Of a DNA stretch of 64,000 nt, positions 53,756-63,179 are shown in pieces. The DNA comes from Nonomuraea gerenzanensis (GTDB lineage Bacteria; Actinomycetota; Actinomycetes; Streptosporangiales; Streptosporangiaceae). The stretch covers positions 9,486,001 to 9,550,000 of the forward strand of contig NZ_CP084058.1 in assembly GCF_020215645.1 (NCBI RefSeq), written 5' to 3'. The position numbers and the translations under genes were made by a program. Under the pieces are notes generated by a model, which was given only the letters and a program-made list of their open reading frames with translations, did not search any database and was not told the origin of the DNA. The stretch's first letter is position 1; each line of letters starts with the position of its first letter.

Positions 53756-54334
53756 TCAGGGGTTCTTGCCCATGGCCTGGCGCACCACGTCGCGGATCCG
53801 GTCCATCATCGCGACGGGGGTGCCGACGAGCACGTTCTTGGTGGCCGACTCGGTGCCGGGGTGCGGGTGCGTGGGCGCCATCGCCTCGGCGGCCTTGACC
53901 CCGACGGCCATGGAGCGGCGCTCGGCCTCGGTGGTGTGGCCGCGCAGCTGGGTGAACTCGTAGCGCTCCTCGCTGCGGGCGTGCGCCTCCACGGCGGCGC
54001 GCAGCGCGAGCAGGTTCTGCATGAAGTCGGGCGCGTCAGGACCGGCCTGGTCCATCCGCATGAGCAGCTCCTTGGCCTGGTGCTCCTCGGCGAGGCGGTC
54101 GTCGACCACGCCGTCGCCGCCGTCGATCTTGCCGCGGGCGTAGGGGTGGACGATCTCCTCCTCGGCGGTCTCGTGCACGGCCAGCATCCGCACGAGCCGG
54201 GTGAACGCCTCCCCTCGCTGGTCGGCGGGTGCCTGCTCGACCTCGTCGAACAGGTCTCTGATCATCCCGTGCTGAGCCAGCAGCAGGTCGATGACATCGG
54301 TCTCGGACATGGTCTCCGGCGCGGTTCTCGTCAT
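53756..54334 (-). CDS. Hemerythrin-like protein
   Basis: A 192-residue protein. The hemerythrin ligands are spread over four helices: LLAQHGMIRDLF, HETAEEEIVHPYAR, LAEEHQAKELLMRM and VEAHARSEERYEF. It would bind a diiron centre with O2, NO or iron as ligand. ATG 54334 or ATG 54310 is the start. It is divergent from the ferritin-like gene. Confidence 0.9.
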   Translation of the reverse strand: MTRTAPETMSETDVIDLLLAQHGMIRDLFDEVEQAPADQRGEAFTRLVRMLAVHETAEEEIVHPYARGKIDGGDGVVDDRLAEEHQAKELLMRMDQAGPDAPDFMQNLLALRAAVEAHARSEERYEFTQLRGHTTEAERRSMAVGVKAAEAMAPTHPHPGTESATKNVLVGTPVAMMDRIRDVVRQAMGKNP

Positions 54335-54498
54335 GACGCTCGTGCCTACCCGGCCCCGTACGGGTCACGCCGATTTCGCCGAGATCCTTACCGAGTGCGG
54401 AGATTTCGACGGGAGGGCGCAGAGATTGGACCGGGAAGCCTCGGGTAGGGCGCGCGGACAGGTCGCACGCCGACGACGAGCGCGAAGGAAACCACACC

Positions 54499-55701
54499 AT
54501 GACCTTCAATCCACTGCGTGAGCGGGGCATCCCGCTGGACAAGCAACTACGCAACTGGAGGGAGCTGAACGTCACCCCGATCGACCCGGACCACGCCGAC
54601 CCCTACACGCGGTGCCGGATCATCACGATGAACGGGATCGAGGTGGAGGCGATCCTGTTCAGCCACCAGCTCGCCCGCCACTGCCCCGACCTGGAGCTGA
54701 AGCAGCACCTGGCCCGGGTCCGCTACATCGAGGCCCAGCAGCAGAAGGTGGTCAACTGGCTGCTGCCCGGCCTGGCCTCCGTGCTGGAGACCACGATCGC
54801 CTACGAGCAGGTGGCGGTGGACCTGACCGCCTGGGTGGCGCGGATGGAGCCGGACCCGTACCTGCAGCAGGCCTACCAGTTCGGCGTGCTGGAGGACTTC
54901 GACCACCTCTACCGGTACGCCAACCTCTACGAGATGATCGAGCACCGCAAGGCGGAGAAGATCGTCGACAACCTGACCGAGGTCATGCCGGGCCGCCCGA
55001 CGTACCTGCACCACCGCGACCCGGTGGACAACGTGCGCGAGCCCTACGACAAGAGCTCGGCCGCGCCGATCAGCAAGCTGCACGCGCTGACGATCATGTC
55101 GGCCGAGCAGCAGACGATGAACTTCTACATGAACGTCGGCCCCACCTACATGGAGCCGATCGCGCGCCAGCTCTACCAGGAGATCGGCCTGATCGAGGAG
55201 GAGCACGTCACCCACTACGAGTCCCTGGTGGACCCCGGCGAGAGCTGGTGGGAGATGCTGCTCAACCACGAGTACAACGAGTGCTACCTGTATCACTCGT
55301 TCATGGAGACCGAGTCCGACCCCAAGGTGAGGAACATCTGGGAGCTGCACCTGAACATGGAGCTGGAGCACCTGCGGCTGGCCGCCGAGCTGTTCAAGAA
55401 GCACGACGGCCGCGACCCGGAGCAGGTGTGCGCGCCGGAGCTGCCGCAGCCGGTGACGTTCGAGCCGAACAAGGCCTACCTGCGCGAGCTGATCGCCACC
55501 CAGATCGACTACACCACGCTGGGCACCGGCTACGTGCAGGACGCCCACGAGCGCTTCGAGAAGATGCAGGAGGCGCTGATGGGCGGCGAGAAGGCGCCGT
55601 CCGAGCGGGTCATCGACGACAACCGCGCCAAGTCCGGTGAGGAGTACCGGCTGCAGACCGAGGGCGAGCACCCCGTGCACAGCCTGCAGATGCAGCGCTG
55701 A
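54499..55701 (+). CDS. Ferritin-like diiron-type protein of unknown function
   Basis: A 400-residue, entirely helical-looking protein. It has three [ED]-x-x-H motifs, D133-H136 (DFDH), E233-H236 (EEEH) and E288-H291 (ELEH), plus Glu 103 (AYEQ) and Glu 203 (SAEQQ), as in carboxylate-bridged diiron four-helix bundles. The protein is more than twice the size of ferritin and has His- and Tyr-rich stretches (YLHHRDPVDN, YLYHSF). It could be an oxygenase, an oxidase or an iron store. ATG 54499 has AAGGAAA 7 bp upstream. Divergent from hemerythrin, it converges on the histidine kinase. Confidence 0.75.
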   Translation: MTFNPLRERGIPLDKQLRNWRELNVTPIDPDHADPYTRCRIITMNGIEVEAILFSHQLARHCPDLELKQHLARVRYIEAQQQKVVNWLLPGLASVLETTIAYEQVAVDLTAWVARMEPDPYLQQAYQFGVLEDFDHLYRYANLYEMIEHRKAEKIVDNLTEVMPGRPTYLHHRDPVDNVREPYDKSSAAPISKLHALTIMSAEQQTMNFYMNVGPTYMEPIARQLYQEIGLIEEEHVTHYESLVDPGESWWEMLLNHEYNECYLYHSFMETESDPKVRNIWELHLNMELEHLRLAAELFKKHDGRDPEQVCAPELPQPVTFEPNKAYLRELIATQIDYTTLGTGYVQDAHERFEKMQEALMGGEKAPSERVIDDNRAKSGEEYRLQTEGEHPVHSLQMQR

Positions 55702-55707
55702 CCGGCA

Positions 55708-57072
55708 TCAGGCCTCCTGCACCGGCAGCCTGAGCACGAACCGGGCGCCGGTGTCGGAGTCCTCGATGGTGAGCGTGCCGAGGTGCGCCGTCGCGATCTC
55801 GCGGGCGATGGGCAGGCCGAGGCCGGTGCCTCCGGCGTCGCGGCTGCGGGAGGCGTCCAGGCGGGTGAAGCGCTGGAAGACCACCTCGCGGTGCTCGGGC
55901 GCGATGCCCGTGCCGTCGTCCACCACCTCCAGCACGGCCTCGTCGCCCTGCCGCCGCACGGTCACGATGATCTGCGACTCGGCGTGCCGCTCGGCGTTGT
56001 CGAGCAGGTTCGTCAGCAGGCGGGCCAGTTGCAGCCGGTCGCCGTCGACCACCACGCCGGTCTGCAGCGTGGTGACGATGCGCTTGGAGCGCGGCCTGGC
56101 GGTCTCGGCCGTCACCAGGTCGGCGAGGTCGAGCGGCTCGCGCTCGTCGGGGGCGCCCGCGTCCAGCTTGCTCAGCGTGAGCAGGTCCGCCACGATCGCC
56201 TGGAGCCGCTCCAGGCTGGCCAGCACCTCGGTGCCGGTCTCCCGCCAGTCGGTGTCCTCGGGGTGGAGCAGGGCGTCCTCGATCTGGGCGCGCATCGCGG
56301 TGATGGGGCTGCGCAGGTCGTGGGAGGCGTCGGCGGCGAACTGGCGCTGCCGCTCCATCGCCACCTGCAACTGCCGCAGCGCCGACTCCAGCCGCTCGAG
56401 CATGTGGTTCCCCGTCTCGGCCAGCGCCCTGATCTCGTCGTCCGTCTCGGGCACGGGCATGCGCATCCCGCCGCCGCCCTCGCTGATCTCGGCCAGCCGC
56501 TTGGTGATGCTGCTGACCGGCCGCAACGTCCTGTCCACCACGCGGGAGACCCCGAACCAGGCCAGTGCGACGAGCGTGGCCGTCACCGCGGCCTGGAACG
56601 CGATCACCTCCGGGGCGACGTACCAGGGCACCCCCGCACCGATGCCGTAGATCACCCATTCGCCGTCCGGCTGGTAGGCGACCAGCGCCACCACCGTCTT
56701 GCACTCGCCGGGGAAACGCGGCAGGTCGCACATCCTGCCGAAGTCGTTGGCCTGGTTGTGCCGGGGCAGGTGCCTGGTCAGGCGCGGTGCGCCGGCCATG
56801 TTCGGCGACCAGGCCGCGGGGCGGCCGAGCGGGTCCACCACCTGAAGGCCGTCGAGCCCGCGCGGGTGCAGCACCTGGGGCAGCCTGCCCCGCTTGACCA
56901 GGAGCAGCACGGGCACGGTCCGGCCCGACACCTCCCGCACCTTGATCTCGGCCGCCTGATTGCGGATGCCGAACAACACGAACGCGCTGACGATGACGTT
57001 CAGCAGCAACATCGCGATGCTGGCCAACAGCGCCAGCCGCGTCCGCAAGGACCGGCCCAACCGTCTGCTCAC
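55708..57072 (-). CDS. Sensor histidine kinase (orphan)
   Basis: A 454-residue membrane kinase. TM1 (about 13-36) and TM2 (about 155-177) flank a 115-residue extracytoplasmic domain that contains two Cys (MCDLPRFPGECK), possibly a disulfide. A HAMP domain leads to the H box ASHDLRSPITAM, the N box LLTNLLDNAERH and the G boxes VDDGTGIAP and GGTGLGLPIA. No response regulator is adjacent. GTG 57072 has GGAGG a few bases upstream. Confidence 0.92.
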   Translation of the reverse strand: MSRRLGRSLRTRLALLASIAMLLLNVIVSAFVLFGIRNQAAEIKVREVSGRTVPVLLLVKRGRLPQVLHPRGLDGLQVVDPLGRPAAWSPNMAGAPRLTRHLPRHNQANDFGRMCDLPRFPGECKTVVALVAYQPDGEWVIYGIGAGVPWYVAPEVIAFQAAVTATLVALAWFGVSRVVDRTLRPVSSITKRLAEISEGGGGMRMPVPETDDEIRALAETGNHMLERLESALRQLQVAMERQRQFAADASHDLRSPITAMRAQIEDALLHPEDTDWRETGTEVLASLERLQAIVADLLTLSKLDAGAPDEREPLDLADLVTAETARPRSKRIVTTLQTGVVVDGDRLQLARLLTNLLDNAERHAESQIIVTVRRQGDEAVLEVVDDGTGIAPEHREVVFQRFTRLDASRSRDAGGTGLGLPIAREIATAHLGTLTIEDSDTGARFVLRLPVQEA

Positions 57073-57147
57073 ACGCCTCCCCCGGGATCAGCAGAACACA
57101 GGGGGCACGTTCGCCGCTAACCTCGGGAGATTCCCCGACAAATCCGC

Positions 57148-57783
57148 CTAACGGCGCAGCAGCCGGTGCAGCGGGTAGAGCCCGGCGACGAGCACGATCA
57201 GGCCGCCGATCAGGAGGAACGCGCCGGTGCCCGCCGGCTCCACGCGCCCGCCGAGCTTCAGGGTGGGGCTCTCGGCGACCAGGACGGCGGAGCCGCGCTC
57301 GCCGTCGAGGTCGTACCGGACGACCGTCTCCGTGCTGTGCACGAACGTCTCGGCGTCGGGGAACAGCGCGCTGGAGATGGCGTGCGCGCCCCCGGGCTCG
57401 CCCTGGCAGGCGAAGGCGAAGGTGAGCACGGCGTAGCTCTTCTTCTCGCGCGGGCGCACGTCGGCGTCGCCGGTCAGGGCGGGGGCGCAGGGCCGCTCGT
57501 CGTAGGCGACGGCGAAGCGTTCTGTGACGTACTGGACCACGGCGTCGCGGTTCAGCTTGAGCTGGCGCAGCTGCTCGGCCCGCTCCTCGGCCTCGTAGGC
57601 GGTGGCGTAGAGCCAGGCGGACTTCATCAGCAGGTCGTACTCGAGGTCCAGGACGACCCGCACGTTCACCCCCGTGCCCGTCACCTCGGCGCGGGCGGTC
57701 GTGGACGCGTCGTGCGCCGCGGCGGGGGCAGGCAGCAGCAGCACGGCCGCCAGCAGCACGAAGGCGGGGAACCAGCGCGGCAT
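57148..57783 (-). CDS. Secreted, C-terminally anchored protein of unknown function
   Basis: A 211-residue protein. The signal peptide (1-23, WFPAFVLLAAVLLLPAPAAA) is cut before HDASTTARAEV, and the C-terminal helix (about 185-205, FLLIGGLIVLVAGLYPL) ends in LHRLLRR. The exposed domain has two Cys (ERPCAPAL, FAFACQGE), probably disulfide-bonded. No family recognised. ATG 57783 has GGAG 7 bp upstream. It follows the phosphoesterase by 58 bp, across a strong hairpin. Confidence 0.75.
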   Translation of the reverse strand: MPRWFPAFVLLAAVLLLPAPAAAHDASTTARAEVTGTGVNVRVVLDLEYDLLMKSAWLYATAYEAEERAEQLRQLKLNRDAVVQYVTERFAVAYDERPCAPALTGDADVRPREKKSYAVLTFAFACQGEPGGAHAISSALFPDAETFVHSTETVVRYDLDGERGSAVLVAESPTLKLGGRVEPAGTGAFLLIGGLIVLVAGLYPLHRLLRR

Positions 57784-57804
57784 GTCAGGTCTCCAGAGGG
57801 GGAT

Positions 57805-57834
57805 GCCGCCCCGGGCCTCGCAGCCCGGGGCGGC
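57805..57834 (-). terminator. GC-rich hairpin after the phosphoesterase gene
   Basis: GCCGCCCCGGGC and GCCCGGGGCGGC form a perfect 12-bp stem with a 6-nt loop, 7 bp beyond the phosphoesterase stop and 21 bp before the next ATG. It may terminate or attenuate read-through. Confidence 0.75.
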
Positions 57835-57841
57835 TGTCGGA

Positions 57842-60800
57842 CTAGCGGTTGAACCAGCGGTGCATCGGCGAGTCGGCGTCCCACCTGCCGGGCCGGCCGT
57901 GCTCGTCCTTGGTGACGAAGACGCTCGGCTCGGAGGCGGTCACGCCGCCGCCGGCGGAACGGGCGGTGACGAACCAGGCGTAGGCCGTGTCGTCCTTGAG
58001 CCGGTCCCACTTCACCGAGGCGACCTGGCCGGAGGCGACCCTGTCGCGCCCGATGACCCGGGTCGGCTTGTAGATCGCCAGCGAGTCGGTCTGCAGGCTC
58101 GTCGTGCGCGAGGTGAGGTCGACGGGCAGCACCATGTTGTCCTCGAGGCCGTTGTAGCGGCGCAGCGGGTCGTACTCGGTGGCGCCGAACTCGTTGAGCA
58201 GCGGCGAGAAGGTGTCCACGATCAGCTCCGAGCGCTTGACGTCGAACTGCAGCATCCGCAGGAAGCTGGCGCCGAACTGGAGCTGGTCGGTCGGGTTGTA
58301 GCCGCCGATCTCGGTGAGCCCGAGCCGGTCGGCCGAGACCGTGTAGAACTGGTAGTCCGCCAGCAGCTCGACGACTCCGTTGCCGACCTGGCCCACCTTC
58401 GGCTTGACGTTGGTGCCCACGCCGTGCTCGTGGCCGGCGAGGATGAGGAAGACGTTCGCGTTCTTCTCGACGACCGTCTTGTACAACATCGAGCCGTCAG
58501 GGGCGGAGAACCCGGCGCCGCGCCCGTCGGGGTTCGTGCTCGGCACGATGTAGTCGTGCGAGAGCAGGATGCCGTTGCGGTTGGGGTACTTCTTGAAGAT
58601 CGAGTCCGCCCATTCGGCCTCGTCCCGCGTCACCCCGTACGACAGGCCGACCACCACGAAGTCCAGCCCGCCCGCGGAGAACAGGTCGTAGTGGTTCTGG
58701 TTGTCGCCCTCCTTCCACGGGCCGCCGTACTCGGCGTGCTGCCAGCCCTGCGCGGCCGTCTGGTAGCGGGAGGGGCCGTAGTACTGGTTGTAGACGGCCC
58801 CCGGGCCCTCCTCGGTGCCCGACTGGTTGTCGTGGTTGCCGGCGATGACGCCGTTGGGGATGCCGGCGTCGTCCAGCACGCGCTGCTGCCTGGAGGAGAC
58901 CTCGAACTCGCCGGTGATCTGGCGCTGCATGGCCTCGTCGGCGGGCTTGCGGATGTTGTTCTCGATGATGTCGCCGGTGTGCGCGACGTAGGAGATCTTC
59001 CGCTGGTCCTTGTTCTCCTTGATCCAGTTCACGATGCCGGCGTAGGCGGACTCCCACACCGCGCGCTCCTCGGCCGTCTCCTGCTCCACCGCGCCTTCGG
59101 AGATGTACTGCGTGTCGGTGAAGTGCACGATCGAGAAGTCGTAGGTCGCGGGGTCGGCGAAGCCGTTCGGGTCGCCCGGCTCGATGTCGTCGGCGAACGG
59201 GTCCTCACCCGTCACCATGACGTGCACCTTCTGCCGGTCGATGTACCTGGGGTCCACGACGGCCGTGAGCGCGGTCTTGCCGCCTGCGACGCCGCGGGAG
59301 CTGGTCAGCAGGTCCCACGCCTTGGCCTTGGTGTTCCAGACCCGCAGCGACGCCAGCCGCTCGGGGTCGATCGAGCCCTCCCAGCGCAGCACGGGGCTGT
59401 CCGCGTGCCCCTTCACCTGGACGTCGAAGCGCTGGTAGACGAGGTCCTGACCGGTCGGCGCGTCGATGGTCTGGCCGTCGGCGGGCTCCAGCCCCCTGGT
59501 CCTGACCTTCTTCTCGCCCGGCACCTGGAGCGTGGTGGGCAGCTCCTTGGCCGTGCCCTGGTACACCTCGTCCGGGGTGAGGATCTCGGCCTGCGAGAAC
59601 GTGGCCGTGACCTGGCCGCCGTCCGGCTCGGCCACCTTGGCCGAGAGCGTGGCCGGGTCCGACACGTCCACGGCGCCCAGTGCCGGGCTCAGCTCGGCCG
59701 GCACGTCGGGGACGCCCGCCGACTCGAACACGATCTCGCGCGTCGCGGTGTTGCCGAGGCCGTCGGCGCCGGTCACGGAGAGCGTGTGCCTGCCCGCCTT
59801 GAGCCCCGGGCCCACCTGGGTGCCGAGCTGCACGGGCTGCCCGTCGAGCTGGACGTCGGGGCCGGAGACCACGCCGGAGGCGTCCTCCAGCTTGACGTCC
59901 AGCACGACCGTGGCCCTGATCTTCTCCCCCGCCGCCGGGACGCTCTTGCTGACCTTCGGCGCGGAGTTGTCGGTGATGAGCGTACGCGTCGCGCTCTGGC
60001 CGCTGCTCGACTCGGCGGCCAGCGTGTGCCTGCCGTCCTTGACGGCCGTGGTGTCGAGGTCGGCGCGCAGGCCGCCCGCCGGGGCGTCCACCAGGAACTG
60101 CAGGTCGATCTCGGTCAGCGGGTTGACCGAGTCGCCGCAGTTGCCGTCGCCCATGGCGTAGGAGCTCTTGAGCAGCTGGCCGGTGGCCGTGCCCTGGGCC
60201 GGGGTCAGCACGAAGTTGGAGACCGCGTAGTCGTCGCGGTTGTCGCCGCAGGACGTCGGGTACGTGCCGGTCACGAAGTCGATCGTGTTCCAGCCGGGCA
60301 CCAGGTACTCGTTCGGGATCGTCAGGTCGACGCGCTTGCTGACGAAGTCGCCGTCCACGACGATCTTCTGGCCGTTGACCAGCAGGTAGCTCTGGTAGCG
60401 GGCCTCGATCGAGTTGCTGCCGACGTTGAAGCTGAGCTTGGCCTCGCCCGAGCCGAGCGTCTCGACCAGGTGCACGGCCGGGGCGTCGATCGTGTAGCGC
60501 AGCTCGACCTCGCGCCTGGCCGCCTGGTCGCTGCCGCAGGTGCCGTCGCCCATCGTGTACGACGGCTCGACGCCCTGCCCGGTCACCGTGGCGCCATCGA
60601 GCGTCAGGGCCAGGTTGGAGATCGCGAAGTCGTCGCGGTCGTTGCCGCAGGACTCCTTGTAGTCGCCGGTGACGACCTTGATCGTGTTGTCGCCCGGCAT
60701 CAGGAAGCGGGCCGGCACGGCGACGGTCGCGCGGCCGTTGACGTACGAGCCGCCGAGGTCGATGCGCTTGCCGTTGACGAGCAGGAAGTTGTTGTACTTG

Positions 60801-61801
60801 TCGTCCAGCGCGTCCGCGCCCACGTCGAAGGCGAGCATCGCGGCCCCGTTGCCGAGGGTGGCCTTCGTGACGGGCTCTTCGCCGTCCACGGTGAGCTTCT
60901 CGACCCCGCCACTGCTGCCGGCCGGGACGGTGGCGAAGACCGCCTTGGTGCCCGCGACCAGCGTGCCGTCCGTGGGCATCAGCCGCGGCGCGCCCGCCGG
61001 GGCGTTGTTGACGGTCACGGTGTGCTTGACCGTGACGCCCGCCGCGGTGGTGGCGCTGAGCACATGCGGGCCGTTGGCCAGCTTGGTGGTGTCCACGTCC
61101 GCCGCGAGGCCGGTCGTGCCCTGCGGGTCGGACTGGGTGAAGAACTTCAGCGTGGCGCGCTTGAGCAGCGTGGTGTTCGTGCCGCAGCTGCCGTCGCCGA
61201 ACGAGAGCGTGTACGGGTTGTCCTCGCCGTCGGCGACCTCGCCGAGCAGCTGGAGTCCCACGTCCGACAGCACGAAGTCGTCGTAGTTGGTGCCGCAGGA
61301 CGACGAGATGGCGCCGACGACGATCTCGACGGTGTTCTCGCCCTTGACGAGGTGCTCGTTGGGGATGTCCAGCGTCGCCCGCTGGCTGACGTAGTTCCCG
61401 ATCTCCACCTTGTACGCGCCGTTGACCAGCACGTAGCTGTGGTACTGCGCCTCGGTGGAGTTGGAGCCGACGTCGAAGGCGAGCTTGGAGACGCCGACCG
61501 TACGGGTGGCGCCCTCGATCGCGGCGTCGTCCACGGCGAGCTTCGTGACGCTGTCGCCGGCGGTCGTGGGGACCGCCGCGGCCTTGACCGTGCCTTCGAG
61601 GTAGGCGCCGTCAGCCGGGGTCAGGGACGGCGGGTTCTGGGGAGCGGTCGAGGTCGGCGTCGGGGTCGGCCTGCCGCGCTCCTGCTGCTCAGGGTCGGCG
61701 TGCGCCGCCGTCACCAGGGTGTTGACCAGCAGGGCGGTGAGGGTGGCGGCAATGGCCAGCCGCCCCCGCTTGAATAATCTTCGTGATGCCGTTGGCTGCA
61801 T
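57842..61801 (-). CDS. Large secreted calcineurin-type phosphoesterase with three repeated modules
   Basis: A 1319-residue exported protein. A signal peptide ends at AAHA. Three homologous beta-rich modules (about 60-230, 275-440, 445-590) repeat the patterns FDVGSNS-EA-YHSYVLVNG, CG-N-DDF and GDG-CG, each with paired Cys. Ig-like linkers (about 600-880) follow. The metallophosphatase domain (about 890-1180) carries the metal ligands FTDTQY, AHTGDIIEN, IAGNHDNQ, LLSHDY and LAGHEHGVG. It probably cleaves phosphate esters outside the cell. ATG 61801. It lies downstream of the LacI gene and upstream of the anchored protein gene. Confidence 0.88.
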   Translation of the reverse strand: MQPTASRRLFKRGRLAIAATLTALLVNTLVTAAHADPEQQERGRPTPTPTSTAPQNPPSLTPADGAYLEGTVKAAAVPTTAGDSVTKLAVDDAAIEGATRTVGVSKLAFDVGSNSTEAQYHSYVLVNGAYKVEIGNYVSQRATLDIPNEHLVKGENTVEIVVGAISSSCGTNYDDFVLSDVGLQLLGEVADGEDNPYTLSFGDGSCGTNTTLLKRATLKFFTQSDPQGTTGLAADVDTTKLANGPHVLSATTAAGVTVKHTVTVNNAPAGAPRLMPTDGTLVAGTKAVFATVPAGSSGGVEKLTVDGEEPVTKATLGNGAAMLAFDVGADALDDKYNNFLLVNGKRIDLGGSYVNGRATVAVPARFLMPGDNTIKVVTGDYKESCGNDRDDFAISNLALTLDGATVTGQGVEPSYTMGDGTCGSDQAARREVELRYTIDAPAVHLVETLGSGEAKLSFNVGSNSIEARYQSYLLVNGQKIVVDGDFVSKRVDLTIPNEYLVPGWNTIDFVTGTYPTSCGDNRDDYAVSNFVLTPAQGTATGQLLKSSYAMGDGNCGDSVNPLTEIDLQFLVDAPAGGLRADLDTTAVKDGRHTLAAESSSGQSATRTLITDNSAPKVSKSVPAAGEKIRATVVLDVKLEDASGVVSGPDVQLDGQPVQLGTQVGPGLKAGRHTLSVTGADGLGNTATREIVFESAGVPDVPAELSPALGAVDVSDPATLSAKVAEPDGGQVTATFSQAEILTPDEVYQGTAKELPTTLQVPGEKKVRTRGLEPADGQTIDAPTGQDLVYQRFDVQVKGHADSPVLRWEGSIDPERLASLRVWNTKAKAWDLLTSSRGVAGGKTALTAVVDPRYIDRQKVHVMVTGEDPFADDIEPGDPNGFADPATYDFSIVHFTDTQYISEGAVEQETAEERAVWESAYAGIVNWIKENKDQRKISYVAHTGDIIENNIRKPADEAMQRQITGEFEVSSRQQRVLDDAGIPNGVIAGNHDNQSGTEEGPGAVYNQYYGPSRYQTAAQGWQHAEYGGPWKEGDNQNHYDLFSAGGLDFVVVGLSYGVTRDEAEWADSIFKKYPNRNGILLSHDYIVPSTNPDGRGAGFSAPDGSMLYKTVVEKNANVFLILAGHEHGVGTNVKPKVGQVGNGVVELLADYQFYTVSADRLGLTEIGGYNPTDQLQFGASFLRMLQFDVKRSELIVDTFSPLLNEFGATEYDPLRRYNGLEDNMVLPVDLTSRTTSLQTDSLAIYKPTRVIGRDRVASGQVASVKWDRLKDDTAYAWFVTARSAGGGVTASEPSVFVTKDEHGRPGRWDADSPMHRWFNR

Positions 61802-61933
61802 CGGGTGCAGTCCCTTCTCAAACGTTCAGGGGCGCCGGTCAGGCGGCCCCCGGGCACCTTGGGGTGCGTGTGTGAACGCTGAGCGTGGAGTGGCTGAAGA
61901 GAACAGGAAATGTCTACTCATTCTGGTCATTTG

Positions 61934-62941
61934 TCACGAAACAGTGACGGGACCCACGGACTCCCCCGGCACCAGCGTGCACGGGATGAGCGTGTGCGGC
62001 GGTGTGTCGGGCACCCCTTCGAGCTGGTCGATGAGCGCGTCAACAGCCAGGCGGGCCAGCTCGCCCGCCGGCGCCGCCATGACGGTCAGCTCGGGCTCGA
62101 TCATCTCGCCCAGCTCCCGCGTGGTGGACGCCGAGATGACGGACACGTCGCCGGGGATGGCGCGGCCGGCCGCCCGCAGCCCCTTGGCCAGGCCCGCCGA
62201 GGCGCCCTCGTTGACGAGGATGACGGCGGTGCGGTCGGGATGCTCCACGCACAGCGTACGCGCGGCCTCCCTCCCGCCGGCCGACGTGCTCTCGACCGCG
62301 ACGATCACGGGCGGCACGCCGAGCGGCTCGATCGCGTCACGGTAGGCCGACTCGACCCGCATGATGCGGCCGGGCCCCGGGCCGCCCTTGGTGTGCTGGG
62401 TGACCAGCGCGATGCGCTCGTGGCCGTAGGAGCGCAGGTGGGCGACCGCCTCGTGGACGGTGGCGGCGAAGTCGATGTCCACGTACGGCAGGTCGTCGTC
62501 CTCGGTGCGGCCGATCAGCGCGAACGGCAGGCCGGAGGCGACCAGCCGCTCCACCCGGGAGTCACGGATCTGCACCTCCATCAGCAGCGCGCCGTCCACC
62601 AGCCCGCCCGCGAGCAGATGTGACATCTGCTCGTCGTCGTTGACCGGCCACAGCACCAGGTCGTAGCCGCGCGCGCGGGCGCCGTGCGCGGCGCCCATGA
62701 CGAACTGGATCACCGTGGCGTTCGGCCGCGACTCCAGGTCGGGGTGGAGCAGGGCGAGGATGCGGGTGCGCGAGCTGGCCAGGGCGCGCGCCACGACGTT
62801 GCGCCGGTAGTTGAGCTCCTCGATGGCCGCCTCGATGCGGGCCCGGGTCTCCGGCGCGACCCGTTTGGTGCCGTTGAGCACGAAGGACACCGTGGCGATG
62901 GAGACGTTCGCCCGCGCGGCGACGTCGCGCATCGTGACCAT
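61934..62941 (-). CDS. LacI-family regulator
   Basis: A 335-residue regulator. The helix-turn-helix MVTMRDVAARANVSIATVSF and hinge NGTKRVAPETR are followed by a sugar-binding-type effector domain (ALIGRTEDDDLPYVDIDF, RIALVTQHTKGGPG, AVILVNEGASAGLAKGLRAAG). ATG 62941 gives the family start; the frame runs 20 codons further upstream without support. It is divergent from the sugar-binding lipoprotein gene and presumably controls it through two operators. Confidence 0.9.
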   Translation of the reverse strand: MVTMRDVAARANVSIATVSFVLNGTKRVAPETRARIEAAIEELNYRRNVVARALASSRTRILALLHPDLESRPNATVIQFVMGAAHGARARGYDLVLWPVNDDEQMSHLLAGGLVDGALLMEVQIRDSRVERLVASGLPFALIGRTEDDDLPYVDIDFAATVHEAVAHLRSYGHERIALVTQHTKGGPGPGRIMRVESAYRDAIEPLGVPPVIVAVESTSAGGREAARTLCVEHPDRTAVILVNEGASAGLAKGLRAAGRAIPGDVSVISASTTRELGEMIEPELTVMAAPAGELARLAVDALIDQLEGVPDTPPHTLIPCTLVPGESVGPVTVS

Positions 62942-62999
62942 GGCTGCCCGCTCTTTCCGTGAGGAAGCACTGCGACTATATCTCCAGGCCGCCTTCGGC

Positions 63000-63079
63000 A
63001 AAACGCTTAACTTGTTGTTGACATCACGGACAGATCAGCGCAACATACACAACAAGCGAACGCCGGTTAAGCGCTTTGA
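63000..63079 (+). promoter_or_regulatory. SigA-type promoter between two LacI-type operators
   Basis: Operator 1 is AAAACGCTTAAC (63000-63011) and operator 2 is GGTTAAGCGCTTTGA (63065-63079, with the AAGCGCTT palindrome). Between them lie TTGACA (63018-63023) and CAACAT (63041-63046), 17 bp apart. The layout suggests repression from both sides, perhaps with looping. Confidence 0.65.
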
Positions 63080-63179
63080 TCGATCAGTGCCCGCCTGGCT
63101 CATCACCTCCATCTCCCCTGCTCGCAAGCCCTCCACTGCCGATTTCCGCGACCCGATCCAACGGGACAGGAGTCATCAC

